64,000 nt of DNA from Lumbricus rubellus (GCA_945859605.1 OX243819.1:11465690-11529689); one strand, 5' to 3'. Positions 11,401 to 37,489 are shown, counted from the first letter of the stretch. Numbers and translations are program-made. Notes: generated from the sequence alone by a model not told the origin.

Positions 11401-14400
11401 AGGCCACTAAAGGCTCTATAAAAGTCTATAGATAGTAAGTGTCTAGATTACTGATTTACTAAGTTACTACCACAGGTATATAATATTGGTTTAAACTTAA
11501 AGCCCCAATATCGGCATTGCATTCTGAAAATACAGTTTCTGGATTTGGAACTTCCCTTGACGATTTCTGGACATGTACACAGGACAACCCCTCTGACTTG
11601 ACACAGCACTCCTGCCTTGTTATGTATTGTGGAGAGTATAGGTTCGAGCCTCGTCTCTGATGGTTACCGTATACTAGTGTGTAGGGACCTTGAGCAAGTT
11701 CTTCCTTCTGCTCAGCTCCATCAATTGGTCTTTGATCATATTGTGGTGCTTAATTAATGCATAATAAATTATGGTAATTATGTATTGGTAGTTGAGTACA
11801 GATAAAACAGTTTTACAAAATTAACAGCATTTTTTCTATTGTGTTGTTCTGTTTGTTTTGCTTAGGCAAAGGATTGTCTGAAGGCAGCGATCGCAATTCA
11901 TAACAATGAATTATCTTGCATCATGCTTGGAAAGGTTTTTCTGGCCGAGGGAAACCTTGACATGGCGATTGACGTCTACAAGAAGGCTATCGAGTAGGTG
12001 GTGGTTCATGCATATTCATCAGCCTCGTCAAATACATGTAGATTCATGCATATTCATCAGCCTCATCATTGTTAGTCATTGACTTGCATGAATATACTTT
12101 GTAACTTCTCAGTTTTCGCCGCCCCCCCCCCACCCCCAAATTAACACCTACCGGTATTGTTAAACTATTACCTTTTGGGTTTTTCCAAATGTATTTTCTG
12201 CACTGATGATACTAATGTTACCCACAGTGAAATTGAGAAATTTCCATTTAGAAAACCACACATCTTAATTTCCTGTTTTGCTGGAAAATTTAAGTGTGAC
12301 CATTGTGTCTTGCCCCCCTACACAAATATCTGTCGTTGCACATGATTATATATAAGAAACTGAATGTATAAAAATTTCTTAAGCAACCTGAGTAAAAAAT
12401 CTGTTGCCTACATTTCTATTGTGCATTTCTTTATTTTTGTATTGTATTTGTTTCAGAATGTCTCCAGAAAATGTTGAGCTTCTGTCTACTCTAGGACTTC
12501 TTTATTTGCAGGTCGGTATTTTTAAATTTGATTAAAATTGAGTGCAAATACAGACCTGTGAGAGATGTTGTTTTAAAATGTAGTCAGCGATGTTTGCAGG
12601 AAGTTCTGCTGTTAATGGGTGGGGGGGGGTAGTTAATTGATAACGTTCTTGCTTGAAGAATGTGAGTTAGATTTTTAAAGATGTGGTTCCCTACCCATGA
12701 CCCGGTTGACTCAGCCTTCCACTCCCTAGGAGGTAGGACAGCTGTAAAGAAAAACAGATGTTGATTGTTTTATGTCAAATTTGTACCATCATGTGTTTTA
12801 ACGTGAAAATGTTATTGTTGTTTGTCGATAAGCTTGTCAATAAGGATTAAGAAGGAATATTCTAAATTCATTCATTCATTCATTAAATGAACTTGTATAG
12901 TCACCTCTTTCAGAGGCGCTCCCAGCCGCCCAGCATGGCCAAATAACACTGTCTTCAGATGAGAGAGAGATAGATACCTGAGAAGGAGTTCTAGAAAGGG
13001 ATTGGAGCATCAAGGGAGGGACATTCCAGGTCGAAGTTCCTACCACCAAGAAGGCAACGTCTTAAAGCTAACATGTACAGCCTTTCAATTGTTTATTGTA
13101 CATTGTTCTCGTATCAGGGGTTATTTTAACGTGCAGCTGGGCACAAAGTGTGTAGTTGGAATAGAAATTTGGGCAGTTGAAAATAAGATTTTGTGCAGTA
13201 ACTCATAGTGTTATTGTGAACGAAGAACTAAAAAGGGGTAATCAGTTTTGGGGGGCCAGGGAAAATTGCAAAATGGTAATATTTTCGCGGGATTTCGACG
13301 ATCAAACATTTGGCCCGGACGACTAAAAAGGTAGTTTTGTGCAGTTCTAAAAATTTCTTACAATAACCCCTGTCTCGTATGTGAATGTTTCTAGGCTGGA
13401 GATTTTCAAAAGGCTTTCGAAGCACTAGGGAATTCAATGACCTTCGACCCTACGAACAACAGAGCAATTCTTGCGGCAGGCAGCATGCTTCAGCTGCACG
13501 GGGACTTCGATGTTGCGCTCACGAAATACCGAATTGCGGCACAGCAGACGCCAGAGAGTGGACCGCTATGGAACAACATCGGCATGTGCTTCTACGGCAA
13601 GAAGAAATATGTGGCTGTAAGCAGTAGCACAAGAGCACCATAATAACTCATTATATTATCGACTTAGTGCGTAGAGTGCCTCTGAGTAGAAACCTTGAAG
13701 GGGTGCAATACAAAACACATTTGTAGGTGATTGATTGATTAATTGATTGATTTCGATCAATTAATCAATCACCTTCAAATATTTTTTGTATTGCACCCCT
13801 TCAAGATTTATACTCAGAGGCGCTCTACGCTTTAAGTCGATTTAATGTTTTGATCATATAAATATTTATTTCACCTCAGCGTAACTGTTTTTTGCTTATT
13901 AAATTAACTTTTGTTCTGTATATTTTATTTATTTTATGCAAGTAGATATTATAAGCTGGATATTAATTACAGTGGTTTATGATTAATTTCAAAGTGGCTT
14001 GTAATGTAATGAGTTATCTGCGTGAAAAAATAGTTATTTTCAACAATGCATATCTTAACAACACTTAAACATCGCAAAGCAACATGTAATGCAACTCATG
14101 TCCGGAAAATTAAGTGCAAAGATGTATCTCTGCATGAAACCTGGAGCAGTGTACACGCAGATGGTGTTATTTGGTCAACGGTGGGTCCTATTATTCCTAT
14201 TTATCCTAAAGTAAAACGTCTATTTTGCACAGTGCTAGTAGTTACTGATCTATGAGAAATGAAATTGCTTCTTTTGCAGGCGATCAGTTGTCTGAAACGT
14301 GCCAACTATTTCTCGCCGTTTGACTGGAAGATCCTCTACAACCTTGGACTCGTTCACTGCACGATGCAACAATACGCGTCTGCTTTCCACTTTCTCAGTG

Positions 14401-17011
14401 CGGCAATCAGTCTCCGTCCTCGCATGGGACGACTCTTCATGCTTCTTGGAGGTGAGGAATTTCAAGTTATGCAGCTGAAATTTGAAATGTAAAATTTTGC
14501 ATTAATGCTCCTTTCAATCTTAGATCTGCCTTCTAGAGTTGGTTAGACTTGCCTTCTAGAGTTGGTTAGACTTGCCTTCTAGAGTTGGTTAGACTTGCCT
14601 TCTAGAGTTGGTTAGACTTGCCTTCTAGAGTTGGTTAGACTTGCCTTCTAGAGTTGGTTAGAATTGCCTTCTAGAGTTGGTTAAGGTTTATCATGTAAAC
14701 AGAGATGCATGATGGAAAATTGGAACAATAATATCCAATTTTTTCAAGGCAGATGTGATTATATTGACACTTAAAGACTCTTCTTTCTGGATCGCTATCT
14801 ACCCTACATCTCTCTCTTGCTAAGACCTATTTCTATTGTTGTCACACGGGTTGCTACTGAATGGCCATGGCTATGTGTTGAGCTATAAAAATTACTAATT
14901 TCATTACATTACATTAATGATGGATATAAGGCAGACTCATTCATTCATTCAAACATATATTCATTCATTCATTCATTAAATCGATTTATATAGCGCATTG
15001 ATCAAGAAATCTACTTAGGGGCATACAGAAAATAACACTGGTATGTGCATTTTTGTGTTGCAGAATGATTTTGTCTTGCCTAGCTCTGTATGCAATGTAT
15101 TGCATTACTTGCACATGTCTTACAATTTATGGCATTTTCTTATCATGACTATTATTAAACCTGTTATTTCTTTCTTTCCTCAGTCGTGCTGAGTCGTCTT
15201 GAAGACAAAGCGAATGCCAAGCAGGCGTACGTTCAGGCTATTCAGCTCGACGAGTAAGTTCTGCAAGAAATCTGTTTGCAAGAAATATCATCAAACAGTC
15301 GATAACTAATTAGAGCTCTACAGTTTGTATGTATATTGTTTGGAGCGTAAACTTCATCTCGTGCTTCGTCTGTGTTAAAGATGAAGGTTCCTTTTCCGAT
15401 GCTGGCTTGTTTAAGAGATTTGGATTATGGGGAAACCTTTAAAACTCTGATGCCCATTTAATTGGGGAGCGGTGGTGAGGAATTTCATCTGATCAATCCA
15501 TTGGAATTTGGGCAGAGTCGTGGCCATAATTATATACAGTTGCTATAGAAAACCGTGTACATTTGCAGTTACTTTTGCAACTAATTTGGCTAGTGTACTT
15601 GCTGATTTGGACCATCCAGTACTGTCGAAAGACTAGTCAGTGCTGCTTTCAGGATAGACTTTAATAGTGACTACTTGATTTGTCTGTACCTTGCCATGTG
15701 TTATCTAATATTTGCTGTTGACAATCTTAAGATGCTCCAAGGCAAATTAAAATAACTTGATTGTAATGTAGAAGTAATGTAAAAATTCGTGGTGCTCATC
15801 TTTTTTTATTCTGCTTGTTCATTTAATCTGTTCTATGCTTGCACTCTCCTCTGATACTTTCCACTCTCAACTGAAAACCAAATTCTTCATCGATTTTTAC
15901 CACCATGGAACATTACTCTCTCCTCGGCTTGACCTCTCCAAACTCTGACCTGGCACCAAAACAGACAAAGCTCTTGATGACTTGATTTCGCACAACACCT
16001 TTGCATAATCTGATCTCCCTAACACAATTTTTTTGTGATGTTGAGAAATTCTGACGATTTACAAGTACATCAAATTTGCAAATTATGCAGAATTATTTCT
16101 CCATTAAATTGCAATTTGTTGAGAAAGAAAGTTTCTTCTGTTCTTGTGCACATAGCAAAGATCTGCTGGTCAACCTGAACTACGCCGTCTTTCTGTACAA
16201 CTTGGGCGAAAGATCGCATGCCACGAAGCAATTCTCCGTTTTCGAACAATGCCTCGCAGCCTCTGCACAGGCGGACATCGATCCAGAGGTTAGAAATAGT
16301 CTCAGAGTCTTGTCCTTGCTAATTTATTATATTGTATTGTATCGTATTGTATCTGACCATTTATAAAGTGCTTCTCTCGGCAGAAACCTTTCAGAAGTGC
16401 TCCCAGTGCGATTGATCTGCTCATTTTCAAATGCTGGTTGTTTGTATGTAAAGGTTATCCTACTGAGAATGAGAATAAAGGATTACCCTCTGTCATTGTC
16501 AAGTGTTAGCACTTTTCTGAAGAGCATAACTGCTAGTCATTCCCAACTGTACTTTGATCACGATGCTATTATTTTTATATTATTTTTTATTATTATCTTT
16601 GATCACGATGCTATTATTTTTATATTATTTTATATAATTTTTGTTATTATTATTTATTATTATTTATTATTATTGATTATTTTTATATTATTTTTTATAA
16701 TTAATTATTTATTATTATTTATTATTATTTTTATATTATTTTTATATTATTTTATTATTTATTATTATTTATTATTTTGATATTATTTTGATATTATTTT
16801 ATTATTATTTATTATTTTTGTATTATTTTAGATTCTGGAAGTGTCTCGGAAGCTCGGACCGTCGCTTCAGGTCGGCGAAACTCTCGTCGGTGAAATTCAG
16901 AAGAAATCGCAGCCAAAGCAGAAGTCAGAGGAGCAGGCAGTTGTAGGAAGTACAAAAGAACTGGAGGATAAGAATGGTGACAATAGACCGCCAGTGCCTG
17001 AGAATGCCTAG
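8425..17011 (+). CDS. BBS4: Bardet-Biedl syndrome 4 protein, BBSome TPR subunit
   Basis: Twelve coding exons: 8425-8533, 9131-9274, 9964-10075, 10487-10559, 11083-11136, 11866-11993, 12457-12511, 13395-13616, 14280-14451, 15184-15253, 16156-16288, 16832-17011. All phases agree, giving 483 aa against 519 in human. Diagnostic stretches include [68 protein letters not shown] and [11 protein letters not shown]. These are the tandem TPR helices that pack BBS4 into the BBSome, the ciliary membrane cargo adaptor; BBS4 also binds PCM1 at centriolar satellites. Exon 2 uses a GC donor. The start is the first ATG in frame in exon 1; the reading frame stays open upstream, so an earlier start in another exon cannot be excluded. 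The C-terminal tail after the TPRs is short and lysine/glutamate-rich. An ATTAAA at 17579 is a possible poly(A) signal. Confidence 0.97.
9275..9276 (+). promoter_or_regulatory. Non-canonical GC splice donor of BBS4 exon 2
   Basis: The protein homology [10 protein letters not shown] is restored only if exon 2 ends ...GTTAATG and the intron starts GCAAGC. No GT donor nearby preserves frame and homology. The acceptor at 9963 is a normal AG, so this is a GC-AG intron. Confidence 0.85.
9293..9371. mobile_element. piggyBac-like micro-MITE in BBS4 intron 2
   Basis: Perfect 14-bp inverted ends, CCCTTTGAACCCGG (9297-9310) and its complement (9354-9367). TTAA is present on the left (9293-9296), but the right flank reads TTTT, so one side of the target duplication has decayed. 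The architecture matches the copy in the GFOD intron. It starts only 18 bp after the GC donor. Confidence 0.6.
12851..13060 (+). repeat. Dispersed SINE-like repeat (CGCTCCCAG family)
   Basis: This copy has an ATTC-rich leader, then AGAGGCGCTCCCAG, and a body continuing through GAGATAGATACCTGAGAAGG. Related pieces occur at about 14936-15010, 16335-16412, 19600-19700, 23455-23640, 27180-27830 (reverse), 35281-35365 (reverse), 39361-39430, 53110-53310 and 63527-63590. No RNA polymerase III promoter or TSD was defined, so the class is uncertain. Confidence 0.55.
13665..13842. repeat. Fold-back inverted repeat, about 85-bp arms, in BBS4 intron 8
   Basis: The left arm contains GAGTGCCTCTGAGTAGAAAC and CTTGAAGGGGTGCAATACAA. 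The right arm is its near-perfect complement, with almost no loop (centre near 13755, TGATTGATTTCGATCA). Both arms derive from the dispersed CGCTCCCAG-type repeat, so two copies are joined tail to tail. Confidence 0.85.
14526..14683. repeat. 23-bp tandem repeat, about 7 copies
   Basis: The unit is TTGCCTTCTAGAGTTGGTTA plus GAC. Copies are nearly identical, in the intron after BBS4 exon 9 and about 75 bp beyond its donor. Confidence 0.93.
16560..16830. repeat. (TTA/ATT)n low-complexity tract before the last BBS4 exon
   Basis: ATT-rich run preceded by a 33-bp direct duplication that includes TTTGATCACGATGCTATTAT. It extends right up to the acceptor of the final BBS4 exon at 16831. Confidence 0.9.
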
Positions 17012-18842
17012 AATCATGATGCCTGAGGCTAGGGCGATTTCATTGTGCTATGACCATAGGATAGGACTGTTTAAAAACTGCCAACAACACTGCACGAAGA
17101 TTGTGGCTTTAACCTGTGATGTCTGAATGCAGTTTACAATTCCTTACTGTGTTGCTAGACAGTTGTCTGTCTTCATTCTGGCCACTCTTGGGCGCCCACA
17201 GACGTTTTTACAGGAGGAGACAAAACACAATGGTCATGGTTAATTTTTAGCAACCTTGCTTGGGCTTGAAAAATGTAAAGCAGGAAAGTAGGAATATGAA
17301 TATTTTTCATAGAGGCTTCTATAAATTTATATATATTTCTCAAGTTCACTTTGTGCATGATTTTAGGGGTTTAGTGCAAAGAAATCTGTAAAACGCAAAA
17401 GTAGATGTTAAAAACAGGTGTCCATTTTTAGTAGGGAGGTAAAGTGCCGCTTGCCCGTACATGTGAGCGCTCATGTGGCCACTGAACTTCTAGGATGATT
17501 TTTGCACGACTTGCATATGTGGAAAGGCATTGGTTGATTGCTTGTGCATTAGACACTGCCACACTGTAAGAGTGACTAATTAAATATTGATGTTCTTCTT
17601 GATGTGCATCAAGCAACAGTTGATTTATAAAAGTGACTACCGTGTGTCTTGTGTGATTTGTGTAAATCGAGAAATTGGATTTAAATAACAAAGTAAATAC
17701 TTACATAAGATAACCTAGCCAGTCATTTTGTGGCAATCTTCTGACTATGAGCGTTCAACCAGTATGCCTATATAATTAGGCCTACTTAGGCTAGGCCTAT
17801 AGTAAAAGCTAGAACACGGCCATATAGTTTATAATTGTAGATTTTAGAACTTACATTTTAGAAATAGCAGTTAAGAAGATTTTTATATAGGCCTAATAAT
17901 AATTAATATACATCTTTTGGCTCACGTTACATCAGTGTTCATAAAATTATTAGGTTTCTTGAGGTTATTTAACTTAGGTAGCTTCAGACGAACAACCGAC
18001 CAGGCGCCGCCTCAATTTTTGTTAAATCGTAATCGTAATCTCGAGACTTCTACAGCGCCCACAAAAGCGAAGTCGCGGGAACCAGTTTATTCACAGGCGC
18101 ATTAAATTAAATTAAGCTAAATTAACGAGTGATTATGCCAATATAATCATGACGAAGACGTAATTGATTAAATTCACACAAAAATAATTACAGAAAATAA
18201 TGACGTCCGATCAAGTGTCGTCAGTTATAAGCTTCTGAACAAGATTCTTCAGAAAATATAGTCTTGTCTTCCTCCAGATTTTTTTCCTGCAGGTTCGATC
18301 CTCTTCACATTCAACCATGCAGTTTCCAATCTGCAGGTCGTGTCCAATAGGCAGAGAGACATCTTCGGCTTTCATGTCTTAATTAGACTCGAAACGTTGT
18401 TGGCATTATAATTTTATGCTTGAACCTCATCATCCAGTTCTTTCTGCTGCCGATGATAAGTTGCCTTTAGGTGGCTTACTCCTTCTGAAAAATAAGTTTT
18501 TCAAGATCCATAAAGTTTGGGTATAATTATATTTATATAGGCCTATCTTGGAAATGATGAGAATTCTGCTCTTTATGCCAGAGTGTCACCACTCACCCAA
18601 TTCTCTTCGATGGCAGTCTTGTTAATGCTGGGAGCATCTCTGATGCGTTTTTGGAGCAGCGCTATGTAAATAACTCTAATGACAATCTGGTGTAGGCGTA
18701 CGCTGTCTGATAAATACATATATCCACGTCGTAGCCTACACTTAGTTAATAATAAGCCTATAGCAGTATAGCTGCATATATTATATGCAGCTATAGGCCT
18801 ACACAGAACTTCCTACATGCCAGTGCAAATTTAGGCTATATA
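17012..18842. other. BBS4 3' region and intergenic spacer
   Basis: The first part is BBS4 3' UTR. A possible poly(A) signal ATTAAA is at 17579-17584. A dispersed repeat copy (AATCGTAATCGTAATCTCGA and onward) is at about 18015-18105; relatives are near 27400-27480, 32890-32990 and 39505-39590. No gene was recognised. Confidence 0.55.
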
Positions 18843-19048
18843 CACTGTGCCCCATGAAAAACACCCAAAAACTTTTCAAAAATCTTCTATAAAACTAAGC
18901 CAATTGTAATAAAAGTTTGCACGTTGTTTCTCAAATAATTTTGCCACCAAATATTTTACATTTTACATACTCACAGAAGTGGTTGCTGTTGGAGGCAGTG
19001 ACGCAGACTAGGCGTGTTTGGAGACATTTAAACAGAGCGATGTCAAGC

Positions 19049-20018
19049 CAGAGGCTTCTATCCCTATACATGGCGGGCGCAGCTTGCGCCCAGTGAAAAA
19101 TAGGGGGGGAAGCGGAATTTTTTAATTTTCTATTTTTATTACACTTTTTACGTGTTACAACTTCAGAGTCTTCAGTTAAAGTCCTACGACATACGCACTT
19201 TTCGTGTGAGCCTACAAACTCATGCATTGGTTCCCCCCCCCAATAATTGAGCGTCAAGACTAAAGAAAACTTTAAAAAACTGAAAACGGTGAAAATAGAA
19301 ATTTTTCTTGACTTATTGGCCAGATGACTAAAAAAGGTTTTAAAAAAAGTCATCAACTTTTTGGTGGTGAAAATAGAAATTTTTCTTGACCTTTTAGCCA
19401 GATGACTAAAAAAAGGTCATCATCTTTTTTTCAACTTTTTTGGCGGTGAAAGTACTTTCCCCCCCCCCCCCCATAGAAAATTTAGACAAATGACTTCTCT
19501 CTAATGTTATCTTTCAAAATTTTAGACGGTCAAATTTCAAACTGTTTTTGTTCCTTGAACACTAAGTAAAACTATATCATTATTACGTAGGCCTAGATTG
19601 TATTTTATTGTATTGCATTGCACTCTATAAATTTATGTAACGCCTCTCGCAGTAGGCTGCACACTAATCTGAGGCGCTAAACCCATGCCTGATTGGCATC
19701 AATTCCTCCACTGAAATAGTAGAGCAATTTGGTTAGGAGGACAGCTTAAAATGCTGAAAATCCAATATGGAAATTGCAAAAATTTCTTATGGGGAGGAGC
19801 ACATCCCTTCACATACCATTCCCATTATCGGCCATACGCATGTTTCGGCAATGTCTGCTGCATGGATGCTCGTTTGTCCATCCTTCTACAAAAAAACCTT
19901 CATTCCACACACTAGAGGAGGGGTCTAGATTACATTAAATTGTCGGGAGGGAGGACCGACCCAGAAAGGGGGGGAAGATGTGTTGCGCCCGGCTGCTTAG
20001 GGGGGATAGAAGCCCCTG
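19049..20018. mobile_element. hAT-type element (970 bp) nested in the mariner relic
   Basis: The ends are CAGAGGCTTCTATCCC and, inverted, CAGGGGCTTCTATCCC. A perfect 8-bp target duplication TGTCAAGC lies at 19041-19048 and 20019-20026. The interior holds two tandem copies of an 80-bp unit (about 19288-19445), a poly(C) run and a copy of the dispersed repeat, but no transposase. Confidence 0.9.
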
Positions 20019-20026
20019 TGTCAAGC

Positions 20027-20681
20027 GACTTATTCATTCTCCAGCAGGACAGCGCCCCAGCACATCGCGCAAAGAACACCATTGCGTTGCTGCGACGTGA
20101 AACACCAAGCTTCGTTGGACCAGAACTCTGGCCAGCAAACTCACCAGACCTCAATCCCGTTGACTACAGAATTTGGGGTCTAATACAGGAACGCGTCTAC
20201 CAGACAGCAATACGGGACATCAACGAGTTGAAGGAGCGCCTCATCGTTGTGTGGGCACAGTTGAAGCAGAGTGTCATTGACAAAGCTATTGAACAGTGGC
20301 GGCCAAGGCTGAGAGCCCAAGGCCGTAGACAGGGGGTGTTTTGGGTGTTTGAACACCCCCCCGAAATGAAAAATTCAGAAAAAAACTATTGTGTTTTCTA
20401 GTTCGTGATGCAAAAATCCATGAAAAAGCCATGAAAACACCCCCCGAAATGAAATAATAGGTTAAATTACGATCTGAAAAATTGAAGTTGACGACTAAAA
20501 AATGGTCATCAGAAATTTGGCTGATAAAATTGGAATTTTTTCCATTAAATTTAGCCTCGCCAAAACTGAAATCCTGGCCGCCACTGAAAACACCCCCGAA
20601 ATAAAATCCTGGCTACGGCCTTGTGAGAGCCTGCGTTCAAGCGAAGGGACATCACTTCGAACATCTTCTTATATGAAACAT
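20027..20681 (+). pseudogene. Mariner transposase C-terminal fragment, split by a hAT insertion
   Basis: Codons read FILQQDSAPAHRAKNT, then WPANSPDLNPVDYRIW, with the two visible catalytic aspartates separated by 37 residues (DD37D-type spacing). The ORF is broken after RPRLRA by the insertion at 20318-20623. It resumes as CVQAKGHHFEHLLI and a TGA (20679-20681), a typical mariner C-terminus. The N-terminal half, including the first catalytic D, is absent. Confidence 0.9.
20318..20623. mobile_element. hAT-type MITE (306 bp) inserted in the mariner transposase
   Basis: The ends are CAAGGCCGTAGACAGG and, inverted, CAAGGCCGTAGCCAGG. A perfect 8-bp target duplication TGAGAGCC lies at 20310-20317 and 20624-20631. 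It is non-coding. A related GTGTTTTGGGCGTTTGAACA piece is seen alone near 63280. Confidence 0.93.
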
Positions 20682-20909
20682 TACTTTTTCTTATTTAACA
20701 TTAGACTTACATGCGTTTCATGACAAAGTTTTTAGGTGTGTTTTTTTTATGGGGCACAGTGTACATGTTCAGAACATAGCAAACTGAGAAAAACGGGTTC
20801 AGCTTTAGTTTTGTAGGCCTACATGCCGACAAATTATTGGTCGGCTCGGAGTACATAGGCTATAGCCTATATAATTTTATGTGGCATCGATTGATAGGTT
20901 GATATGCCT

Positions 20910-21230
20910 CAAGGCCGGATTTAGGCATGTACAACAATTTCGGCCGAACAGGGGCCCCCACACTTTCCACACTTCAGGGAGGCCCCCACAAAATGCGGGA
21001 AAAATTTTTTGGCGGGAAATCTCGACGAAACGACTATTTTCCGCAAAATTTCGCAAACTTTTGGTAAGATGATTTTAAAAAAGATCATCAACTTTTTTGG
21101 CGGATGAAATGGTATGATTTTCCAGAATTTTTTTTCCCCGACTAAAAAAAAAATTCCGCAAAAATTTCCCGGACAGGGCCTCCACAAAAATTTTCAGAAC
21201 AAGGCCCCCACATTGCTTAATCCGGCCCTG
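20910..21230. mobile_element. hAT-type MITE (321 bp)
   Basis: The ends are CAAGGCCGGATTTAGGCA and, inverted, CAGGGCCGGATTAAGCA. The 8-bp flanks ATATGCCT (20902-20909) and GTATGCCT (21231-21238) agree at 7 of 8 positions. It is non-coding, 150 bp from the mariner relic. Confidence 0.85.
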
Positions 21231-21567
21231 GTATGCCTAAATAGTAAAGCGTCACCTGGTTTTTACTTGACATCATATTATAGTAGATAAACAAATAAAC
21301 ATGGTCCACTTAGCCTACATATTTCAAACTACAATTGACATACGGTACCCGGTAGGCCTAGCTAATTGTCACGTGAAGATGCTGGTGATTATAGCATATA
21401 TAGCGTCTATTGAGATGGGAAGAGCCTTTGCTTTTTGCGTTTTTTGCTAAGTCGCTTTCCATAAAATATATGCTAGATGCCTTCACGAAGCAAAAGCTAC
21501 TAGCCGAAGAATAGACTAATAGTAGACTAATGGTCTTAATTTTTCTTAAAAGACGTATAGGCCTAGC

Positions 21568-35441
<13,874 letters not shown>

Positions 35442-35640
35442 GCCACCCTGCGGTCAAGCTATAACTGTTGTCCTCCTCGCTAGCTTCACAAGATTCAAGC
35501 TGTCGTCAGTAAGAGTAACAACAAACTGCGCTAATGTATAGACGGGAGCGAAGTTTCAGTCCACGTCTAAGTACGGAAGCGTCTAATGGACAACATTTGC
35601 AAGACACTGCAAGGCAAAAAATGAAAGGCCGGTCGTCTCT

Positions 35641-36240
35641 CTTTCTCTTTCTCTCTGTCTGTCTGTTTGTCTGTCTCTGTCTCTATCTTTCTCTCTGGCT
35701 CTCTGTTTCTCTGTCGCCCATGCCTCTGTCTGTCTGTCTCATGTATGTATGTATGTATGTATGTATGTATGTATGTATGTATGTATGTATGTATGTATGT
35801 ATGTATGTATGTATGTATGTATGTATGTATGTATGTATGTATGTATGTATGTATGTATGTATGTATGTATGTATGTATGTATGTATGTATGTATGTATGT
35901 ATGTATGTATGTATGTATGTATGTATGTATGTATGTGTGTGTGTGTGTGTGTGTATGTATGCATGCATGCATGCATGCATGTATGTATGTATGTATGTAT
36001 GTATGTATGTATGTATGTATGTATGTATGTATGTATGTATGTATGTATGTATGTATGTATGTATGTATGTATGTATGTATGTATGTATGAATGTATGTAT
36101 GTATTATATGTATGTATGTATGTATGTAATATGTATGATGTATGTATGTATGTATTATGTAATATGTAATGTATGTATGTATGTATGCATGAATGTATAT
36201 ATGCATGTATGCATGTATCATGTATGTATGTATGTATGTA
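35641..36240. repeat. (TCTG)n then (TATG)n microsatellite, about 600 bp
   Basis: A TCTG-type run (35641-35740) precedes about 500 bp of GTAT repeats with a GTGT/GCAT island near 35935-35980. It lies upstream of the C21orf58-like start. All long ORFs here are repeat artefacts. Confidence 0.97.
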
Positions 36241-36743
36241 GTGTAAGAATTGTGAAAAAATAACTGGGGGTTGGACTATGATCCACTTGGAATTGGGGTA
36301 TGAAAAACAGACTTTACTATATGAGTTTCTAAGACTGGGGGTTGATATCTCCCAAGCCCCGGCAATTCTCATCCTGTATGTATGTATACAACTATACATG
36401 TACGTAGTCAATGCATGTTTTTTGTAAGACATACGCGATCCCTTTCTGAACTCCGTCCACTTAATTAAGTGAACATGCATGATGCAGCACCGTTTTGATT
36501 TGTCCACAGTATATCTTTGTGTGTCCATGTCTTTCTGTAAATCTGTGTCCGTGTCTTTCTGTGTGTACCCGTGTCTATGTCTTTATGTATCTGTATCTAT
36601 GTCTGTATATACCTGTGTCTGTATCTTTCTGCATGTACCTGTGTCTATGTCTTTCTGTATACCCGTGTCCATGTCTTTATGTACCGTATCTGTGTCTATG
36701 TCTGTATATACCTGTGTCTATGTCCGCCTCAAGTAGGGCCTAC

Positions 36744-36892
36744 GTCTTCTCGAACGCTATCGACGACAGTCTTCGCTTAATCGGATTACTCCTTCGCATG
36801 GCTGTCTGTTTCCCTGCCTGTCTCTCTGCGTGTGCACGTGCGTGCGTGTCAACAGACTTTGGCATAGCTGCTTGTGTCGATAGAGCTGCCAT
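36744..36892 (-). other. Candidate 5' exon of the C21orf58-like gene or a separate gene
   Basis: On the minus strand an open frame runs from ATG (36892) through MAALSTQAAMPKSVDTHARA to a donor-like AAGAC/GTAGGC at 36744. It lies 1.3 kb upstream of the C21orf58-like start exon but does not join it in frame. It is therefore best read as a 5' untranslated exon or promoter sequence; the ATG itself overlaps the X-box. Confidence 0.3.
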
Positions 36893-36898
36893 AGCAAC
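36885..36898. promoter_or_regulatory. RFX X-box-like motif 5' of the C21orf58-like gene
   Basis: GCTGCCATAGCAAC matches GTNRCC-AT-RGYAAC at all defined positions except the second base (C for T). It lies 1.44 kb upstream of the start codon. Confidence 0.5.
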
Positions 36899-37107
36899 GT
36901 GTCGCGTTATTATACTCGACCGGTTGTGCAGTCAGTCGCATATGCGCGTCAGGTGTAGTAGTAGCCAAGTGATCGGAACTTCATGGACTCAGAAACGGAC
37001 TTGAGATATTTATCAACAACTCAAAACTGATGTGCTTATATGCATATATACATGTATTATGTATGTACAAAATTGTAATGTGTTATACCCATAATCAGGG
37101 CTGTATG

Positions 37108-37109
<2 letters not shown>

Positions 37110-37138
<29 letters not shown>

Positions 37139-37325
37139 TGTATGTATGTATGTATGTATGTATGTATGTATGTATGTATGTATGTATGTATGGATGTATG
37201 TATGTATGTATGTATGTATGTATGTATGTATGTATGTATGTATGTATGTATGTATGTATGTATGTATGTATGTATGTATGTATGTATGTATGTATGTATG
37301 TATGTATGTATGTATGTATGTACTA
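37110..37325. repeat. (TATG)n microsatellite
   Basis: About 215 bp of GTAT repeats with a single GGAT variant. Confidence 0.97.
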
Positions 37326-37489
37326 TGTATGTATGCATGTGTAAGTATGTGTTTTTATATACTCAATTACTCATGTGTCTACTTGTGTTTGCTTATGTAT
37401 GTATGACATTGTATGTGTAATATTGTGTATGCATGCATATGATAGGCCTATGTATGCATGTATGAATGTACAACTTGTGTATGGACGGT

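Larger units (their letters stand above)
18843..20761 (+). mobile_element. Mariner-type (DD37D) transposon relic with nested insertions
   Basis: Inverted ends CACTGTGCCCCATGAAAAAC (left) and the inverted CACTGTGCCCCATAAAAAAA (right) are flanked by TA dinucleotides (18841-18842 and 20762-20763), as expected for Tc1/mariner. Inside is the C-terminal part of a transposase. Two foreign hAT elements interrupt the element; both can be removed exactly by collapsing their target duplications. The transposase N-terminal DNA-binding part is missing, so the copy cannot encode a full enzyme. Confidence 0.9.

Noticed and set aside
14524..14683. Possible CRISPR-like array of 23-bp repeats
   Set aside because: Copies are directly adjacent, with no spacers, in an animal intron. 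It is a simple minisatellite.
35534..36528. Several ORFs of 100-280 aa reading MYVCMYVC or IHTYIHTY
   Set aside because: They are frame readings of the GTAT/ACAT microsatellite on both strands. The same holds for 25545-26161, 29006-29512, 37030-37420 and 45824-46344.
36744..36892. First coding exon (MAALSTQAAM...) of the C21orf58-like gene
   Set aside because: Its phase-2 end cannot join the 35373-35441 exon in frame, and an in-frame stop precedes that exon's ATG. Kept only as a candidate untranslated exon.
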